Shown in pieces: positions 6,598-10,244 of a stretch of 10,244 nt of DNA. The stretch spans positions 1 to 10,244 of the forward strand of contig JAHKAT010000407.1 of assembly GCA_018825925.1 (NCBI GenBank). Reading direction: 5' to 3'. The notes beneath the pieces are model-generated. The model saw only the letters and a list, made by a program, of their open reading frames with translations, was not told where the DNA came from and searched no databases. The translations under genes and the position numbers were made by a program. Within the stretch, counting starts at the first letter, position 1, and each line of letters starts with the position of its first letter. Origin of the DNA: Bacteroidota bacterium. Its GTDB lineage: Bacteria; Bacteroidota; Bacteroidia; Flavobacteriales_D; Crocinitomicaceae.

Positions 6598-7191
6598 CTA
6601 CCCAATTAATGCGGTAAGATTGGTTGTAAACAACTTCACAGCAATGGCTAAAAGGATGATTCCGAATACTTTTTTCAGAATGGCAATTCCACCTTCACCC
6701 AAAAATCTTTCCAAAGCTTTGGCTGACTTTAGCACTAAAAAGACCACGGAAATATTCAATAAAATAGCAATCACAATATTGATCATTTCGTATTCTGCCC
6801 GCAATGCAATTAGCGAAGTCATGGTTCCCGCACCTGCTATGATCGGAAAGGCTAAGGGAACAATACTTGCCGTTTTACCTGTTGCATTATCTCTAAAAAG
6901 CTGGACGCCTAAAATCATTTCTAGGGACATAGCGAAGAGGATAAAGGAGCCCGCTACTGCAAAACTTTCAATTTCAACACCAAACAAAGTCAAGATGTTT
7001 TCACCGATTATTAAAAATCCAATCATGATGCCAAAAGCCACCAAGCTAGTCCTTAAAGGATGAATCTCTCCACTTGTTTGCTTTAATTTGAGAATGATAG
7101 GTATAGACCCAATGATGTCTATTACGGCAAATAAAACCATGGATGCTTTGAAAATTTCGCCAAAAGAAAAAGGGTGGAAAAAGGAGATCAC
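6598..7191 (-). CDS. MarC-family integral membrane protein
   Basis: A 197-residue protein with six hydrophobic helices at about 15-35, 46-68, 74-98, 108-128, 134-156 and 170-193, the usual size and topology of the MarC/UPF0056 family. Recognisable marks are MVLFAVIDIIGSIPIIL in the first helix and PLAFPIIAGAGTMTSLI in the fourth, which belong to the two halves of the internal duplication of this family. The name comes from the E. coli mar region, but a role in antibiotic resistance was not borne out, and the function is unknown. The start is a GTG (7191-7189) that overlaps the purN TGA as GTGA; the next ATG is inside helix one, so the GTG is preferred. Co-transcription with purN is likely; no functional link to purine synthesis is evident. 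Confidence 0.9.
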   Translation of the reverse strand: MISFFHPFSFGEIFKASMVLFAVIDIIGSIPIILKLKQTSGEIHPLRTSLVAFGIMIGFLIIGENILTLFGVEIESFAVAGSFILFAMSLEMILGVQLFRDNATGKTASIVPLAFPIIAGAGTMTSLIALRAEYEMINIVIAILLNISVVFLVLKSAKALERFLGEGGIAILKKVFGIILLAIAVKLFTTNLTALIG

Positions 7192-7769
7192 GATAATGGA
7201 GTTGTTAAATAATGATTTAATACAGCCGGTAAAAAGGCATGTTCTAATTTTTGCACTTTAGCGGCAATCGATTCTGGAGTATCTTGGGTGGAAATTGCAG
7301 TGTGAAATTGTGCAATTATACCACCTTCGTCAAAATGTTCGTTCACCCAATGTATACTTATACCCGTCTCACTTTCATTGGCACTTTTCACAGCTTCGTG
7401 AACTTTCATTCCATACATACCTTTTCCACCATATTTTGGCAACAAACTGGGATGTATGTTAATTATTCTTTTTGGAAAATGCTGAACAAAAGCCGAGGGT
7501 ATTTTGCGAAGATAGCCGGCAAGTAAAATTGAATCGACACCAAGAGAATCGCAAGCCTGTATTAAAAAAGAAGCATCTTCAGCCTGTTCGTTAGACATCA
7601 CAAAAGTTGTAACACCTAATGATGCTGCGGAAGTCAGAACCTGAGCCTCTTTTTTATTCGAAAAAACAGCAGCGACCTCAATTGTCTGGCTATTAGAGAA
7701 AAAATTGATTACATTTATGGCATTACTACCCGCGCCAGAGGCAAATATTGCTAAACGTACTTTATTCAT
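7188..7769 (-). CDS. purN: Phosphoribosylglycinamide formyltransferase (GAR transformylase)
   Basis: A 193-residue cytoplasmic enzyme of de novo purine synthesis. It transfers the formyl group of 10-formyltetrahydrofolate to glycinamide ribonucleotide. The N-terminal GAGSNAINVI (12-21) is the phosphate-binding loop. The active site is visible as INIHPSLLPKY with N104 and H106, and D147 in the HFDEGGIIAQ motif; together these match N106, H108 and D144 of E. coli PurN. The segment PKYGGKGMYG (111-120) has extra glycines compared with the E. coli enzyme, a form I associate with Bacteroidota. ATG 7769 is chosen because it directly precedes the first beta strand (KVRLAIFASG); an in-frame ATG at 7799 would add ten residues. 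It is transcribed away from acpP and overlaps the marC-family gene by 4 bp. Confidence 0.93.
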   Translation of the reverse strand: MNKVRLAIFASGAGSNAINVINFFSNSQTIEVAAVFSNKKEAQVLTSAASLGVTTFVMSNEQAEDASFLIQACDSLGVDSILLAGYLRKIPSAFVQHFPKRIINIHPSLLPKYGGKGMYGMKVHEAVKSANESETGISIHWVNEHFDEGGIIAQFHTAISTQDTPESIAAKVQKLEHAFLPAVLNHYLTTPLS

Positions 7770-7773
7770 GGTG

Positions 7774-7806
7774 TAAAGGTAGAAATGATTTTTATTCATA
7801 ATACAA
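7774..7806 (-). promoter_or_regulatory. Candidate purN promoter giving a leaderless or near-leaderless mRNA
   Basis: On the minus strand TTG (7806-7804) and TACCTTTA (7781-7774) are separated by 22 bases. The second matches TAnnTTTG except for the last base. It ends only four bases before the purN ATG at 7769, so transcription would begin at or almost at the start codon. The alternative start at 7799 would put this element inside the gene, in which case it is chance. Confidence 0.3.
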
Positions 7807-7954
7807 TTCAGTGGCTAAGAAGACGAAAATCAGTGTATTTGAGAAGTTTATAAAAACAATTATAAAGGTTCGTTGATAATTTAAACGGTTTTATTTTGTT
7901 TTTTACTTTTATGTTTTTTTCTTTGCAGGCTGAATAATAATTAAATCGAGGACA

Positions 7955-8191
7955 ATGTCAGACATCAAAACAAGAGTTGTATCCATTATTGTTGATAAAT
8001 TGGGTGTAGAAGAAAGCGAAGTAAACACAGAAGCAAGCTTCACAAACGATCTAGGAGCAGACTCTCTAGACACAGTTGAATTGATCATGGAATTTGAAAA
8101 AGAATTCAACATCGCTATTCCAGATGATCAAGCTGAAAATATTCAAACAGTGGGTGCTGCTATCTCGTACATCGAAGAGCACGCAAACTAA
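7955..8191 (+). CDS. acpP: Acyl carrier protein
   Basis: A 78-residue acidic four-helix protein that carries growing acyl chains in type II fatty acid synthesis. The attachment motif GADSLDTVEL (34-43) is intact; the 4'-phosphopantetheine arm joins S37. Length, acidity and the ending VGAAISYIEEHAN are all typical. The ATG is preceded by GAGGA (7948-7952), a purine tract that could act as a Shine-Dalgarno although it lies only two bases from the start. The gene diverges from purN across a 185-bp gap that must hold its promoter. The TTTTT-rich stretch around 7891-7922 probably contains it, but I could not pick one clear element. fabF follows after 21 bp and is expected to be co-transcribed. Confidence 0.97.
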   Translation: MSDIKTRVVSIIVDKLGVEESEVNTEASFTNDLGADSLDTVELIMEFEKEFNIAIPDDQAENIQTVGAAISYIEEHAN

Positions 8192-8212
8192 GAATAAAAT
8201 AATTGAACTTTT

Positions 8213-9466
8213 ATGGAATTAAAACGAGTTGTTGTTACAGGACTAGGTGCGCTTACACCAATTGGAAATAACCTTTCAGAATACTGGGAGGCCTTAATCA
8301 ATGGAAAAAGCGGAGCCGCACCCATTCAACAATTTGATGCTTCCAAGTTCAAAACATTATTTGCCTGTGAGATCAAGAACTTCAATGTTGAAGAACACAT
8401 GGATCGCAAAGAGGCAAGAAAATTAGATCAATTTTCCCAGTACGCCATAGTCTCCGCTAAGGAGGCTATGGGCGATTCTGGATTAATGGAGTCCGACCCA
8501 AACTTAGACCGTATTGGTGTGATTTGGGGCTCGGGAATTGGTGGTTTAAAAACTTTCCAGGATGAAGCTCAAAACTTTTTTGCTGGAGATGGAACACCAA
8601 GATTTAACCCTTTCTTTATTCCAAAAATGATTTCGGATATCGCTGCTGGACATATTTCAATTATGTACGGTTTGCGCGGACCAAACTATGTAACGGTTTC
8701 TGCTTGTGCTTCCTCAACGAATGCGATTATTGATTCATTTAATCTTATTCGATTGGGCAAAGCTGATGCAATCGTTACAGGTGGTTCTGAAGCCGCAGTG
8801 AATGAAATGGGAATGGGTGGATTTAATGCCCTTAAGGCACTTTCGACTAGAAATGATAGTCCACAAACAGCTTCAAGACCTTTTGATCTTGATCGGGATG
8901 GCTTTGTTTTAGGAGAAGGAGCAGGTGCACTTATTCTGGAAGAATATGAGCACGCAATCAAAAGAGGCGCAAAAATTTATGCTGAGGTAATTGGTGGCGG
9001 AATGTCGGGTGATGCTTATCACATGACTGCTCCACACCCTGAAGGAATTGGTGCACGTAACGTTATGTTGACTGCAATTGATGATGCAGAAATTAAAGCA
9101 ACAGATATCGATTATGTGAATGTTCATGGAACTTCAACGCCTCTTGGAGACGTAGCTGAGGTGAAGGCAATTCAACATGTATTTGGTGAACATGCGTATA
9201 AACTGAATATCTCTTCAACAAAATCCATGACCGGTCACCTACTGGGTGCAGCTGGTGCCATAGAAGCAATCGCTTGTATTATGGCGGTGAAAAACGATAT
9301 TGTTCCACCAACAATCAATCACTTCACGGATGATCCTGCCCTTGACAATAAATTGAATTTCACATTCCATAAAGCTGAAAAGCGAGTTGTGAATGTTGCA
9401 ATTTCTAACACCTTTGGATTTGGCGGTCACAATACGAGTGTGATTGTAAGGAAATTCAAAGGCTAA
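8213..9466 (+). CDS. fabF: 3-oxoacyl-[acyl-carrier-protein] synthase II (KAS II)
   Basis: A 417-residue condensing enzyme of the thiolase fold. It joins malonyl-ACP to an acyl-ACP chain with loss of CO2, elongating fatty acids. The catalytic triad is complete: C165 in TVSACASSTNA, H305 in VNVHGTSTPLGD and H342 in STKSMTGHLLGAAGA, each two residues on from C163, H303 and H340 of E. coli FabF. The C-terminal glycine-rich loop NTFGFGGHN (399-407) is also present. Length and the N-terminal RVVVTGLGALTPIG fit KAS II rather than KAS I, where the ordering near the active site differs. It sits 21 bp after acpP, whose product is its substrate carrier. Its TAA stop directly abuts the rnc start codon. 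Confidence 0.96.
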   Translation: MELKRVVVTGLGALTPIGNNLSEYWEALINGKSGAAPIQQFDASKFKTLFACEIKNFNVEEHMDRKEARKLDQFSQYAIVSAKEAMGDSGLMESDPNLDRIGVIWGSGIGGLKTFQDEAQNFFAGDGTPRFNPFFIPKMISDIAAGHISIMYGLRGPNYVTVSACASSTNAIIDSFNLIRLGKADAIVTGGSEAAVNEMGMGGFNALKALSTRNDSPQTASRPFDLDRDGFVLGEGAGALILEEYEHAIKRGAKIYAEVIGGGMSGDAYHMTAPHPEGIGARNVMLTAIDDAEIKATDIDYVNVHGTSTPLGDVAEVKAIQHVFGEHAYKLNISSTKSMTGHLLGAAGAIEAIACIMAVKNDIVPPTINHFTDDPALDNKLNFTFHKAEKRVVNVAISNTFGFGGHNTSVIVRKFKG

Positions 9467-10189
9467 TTGCGAATTCTTAAAAGATTTTTCAAGAAAACAT
9501 TTACCGAGGAGGAACGATTGCTGTATCGCTTTCTCAAAGAAAAATTTGGTTATTCTGCAAAGGATATTACTATTTTCATACAAGCAATTACCCACAAATC
9601 TATTTCCTTTACCGAAGAAGATGGTTTGAGTAATGAACGTCTCGAATTTTTAGGTGATGCCGCTATAGATTCAATCATCGCGGAATATCTTTTTCTTAAA
9701 TTTCCTGCTGAAGACGAGGGATATTTGACCAAAATTAAATCCAAACTCGTTAGTCGAAAAAATTTTTCAGAAATTGCTGAAAACATAGGTATTCGACAAG
9801 TCCTTCGCTATCAAAAAGGCCGAGCAATTAATATCAACACCATCGAAGGAAATGCCTTTGAAGCATTGATGGGAGCCATTCTTTTAGACGGCGGTTACGA
9901 AGTGTTGAAGAAGGTTTTAAGCAATCACATTTTAATCCGATTTGCTGATATCAACAAAGTGCTGGAAGAAGAAATCGACTTCAAATCGAAGTTGTTTATT
10001 TGGTGTCAGAAAAATAAATTGGAGGTTGAATTTAAAGTGTTAACGGAAGAAAATCACGGTGGATTCTGGAAATATACTCTTATCGCTGTAATCAACAATA
10101 AAACCTATGGCATGGGTAGTGGTTCTTCTAAAAAAATTGCCGAACAAGCAGCCTCCAGAGAAACGCTGGAATTAATGGGCGAACTTTAA
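9467..10189 (+). CDS. rnc: Ribonuclease III
   Basis: A 240-residue double-strand-specific endoribonuclease that processes rRNA precursors and structured mRNAs. The signature NERLEFLGDAAID (56-68) carries catalytic E60 and D64. A second metal-site motif reads EGNAFEALMGAILLDGG (127-143) with E132. The usual aspartate three residues before that glutamate is N129 here, a change I believe is common in Bacteroidota enzymes. Residues about 169-238 form the double-stranded RNA-binding domain, with GSGSSKKIAEQAA as its conserved end. The start is a TTG that immediately follows the fabF TAA (TAATTG); that TAA is in the same frame, so no earlier start is possible, and the TTG keeps the basic N-terminal stretch RILKRFFKK. 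Translation is probably coupled to fabF. Confidence 0.95.
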   Translation: MRILKRFFKKTFTEEERLLYRFLKEKFGYSAKDITIFIQAITHKSISFTEEDGLSNERLEFLGDAAIDSIIAEYLFLKFPAEDEGYLTKIKSKLVSRKNFSEIAENIGIRQVLRYQKGRAININTIEGNAFEALMGAILLDGGYEVLKKVLSNHILIRFADINKVLEEEIDFKSKLFIWCQKNKLEVEFKVLTEENHGGFWKYTLIAVINNKTYGMGSGSSKKIAEQAASRETLELMGEL

Positions 10190-10233
10190 GCTATTTTTTT
10201 GTAACTTTTCGTTGGAACTTATTACTATCCATC

Positions 10234-10244
10234 ATGAATCAACA
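10234..10244 (+). CDS. Possible first codons of the next gene (cut by window edge)
   Basis: An ATG at 10234 begins MNQ before the sequence ends, 44 bp after the rnc stop on the same strand. In many Bacteroidota a short IPExxxVDY-type gene and then pyruvate kinase follow rnc, but three codons cannot identify anything. It is listed only as a probable start. Confidence 0.25.

Noticed and set aside
6620..7063. Plus-strand ORF of 147 codons opposite the marC-family gene
   Set aside because: It is the antisense shadow of a clear six-helix membrane protein and its composition (rich in K, P, I) reflects that.
7873..7917. A defined acpP promoter
   Set aside because: Several partial matches (TATTTTG at 7892, TACTTTTA at 7904, TATGTTTT at 7910) compete, none with a well-spaced TTG and a full TAnnTTTG, so no single element could be supported.
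1..10244. Mobile element, CRISPR array or tRNA-associated island
   Set aside because: No transposase, integrase, regularly spaced repeats or tRNA-like fold was found on either strand by eye.

Overview
This is an AT-rich window that reads as Bacteroidota, probably order Flavobacteriales. Three things point there: two open reading frames carrying type IX secretion (T9SS, Por) C-terminal sorting domains, the purN / acpP-fabF-rnc neighbourhood common in that phylum, and scarce Shine-Dalgarno sequences with promoter candidates of the TTG...TAnnTTTG kind. I cannot name a genus. No tRNA, rRNA, CRISPR array, insertion sequence or phage gene was seen.

Layout. (1) 1-303: the 3' part of a LysE-type amino-acid exporter, cut by the window edge. 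(2) 357-2057: a predicted secreted protein built almost wholly from about 18 MORN-like (YwqK-type) repeats. (3) 2331-3727: a compact arsenic operon. It begins with a tandem 16-bp operator that runs into the arsR start codon, then arsR, a DUF6428-like Cys-tailed protein, an unlisted 56-codon membrane ORF (3138-3308) overlapping both neighbours, and a thioredoxin-type arsenate reductase. No arsenite efflux gene follows. (4) 3752-6180, minus strand: a 734-residue T9SS cargo protein with three Cys-paired Ig-like repeats, preceded by a bare sorting domain whose stop codon overlaps its start. (5) 6187-6597: a 411-bp gap with a candidate minus-strand promoter. (6) 6598-7769, minus strand: purN and a marC-family membrane gene overlapping by GTGA. 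(7) 7955-10189, plus strand: acpP, fabF and rnc in tight succession, rnc starting at TTG directly after the fabF stop. The first codons of another gene may begin at 10234.

How the genes work together. AcpP and FabF are carrier and condensing enzyme of fatty acid elongation, and rnc follows them as in many bacteria. PurN (purine synthesis) diverges from acpP across a 185-bp gap. The ars genes sense and reduce arsenic, but the pump that would remove arsenite must be elsewhere or missing. The secreted MORN-like and T9SS proteins are surface or extracellular proteins of unknown role.

Most of the window is ordinary core genome. The parts worth a second look are the ars operon (hidden small ORF, tandem operator, paired-cysteine tails on two adjacent proteins, missing pump) and the orphan T9SS sorting domain.
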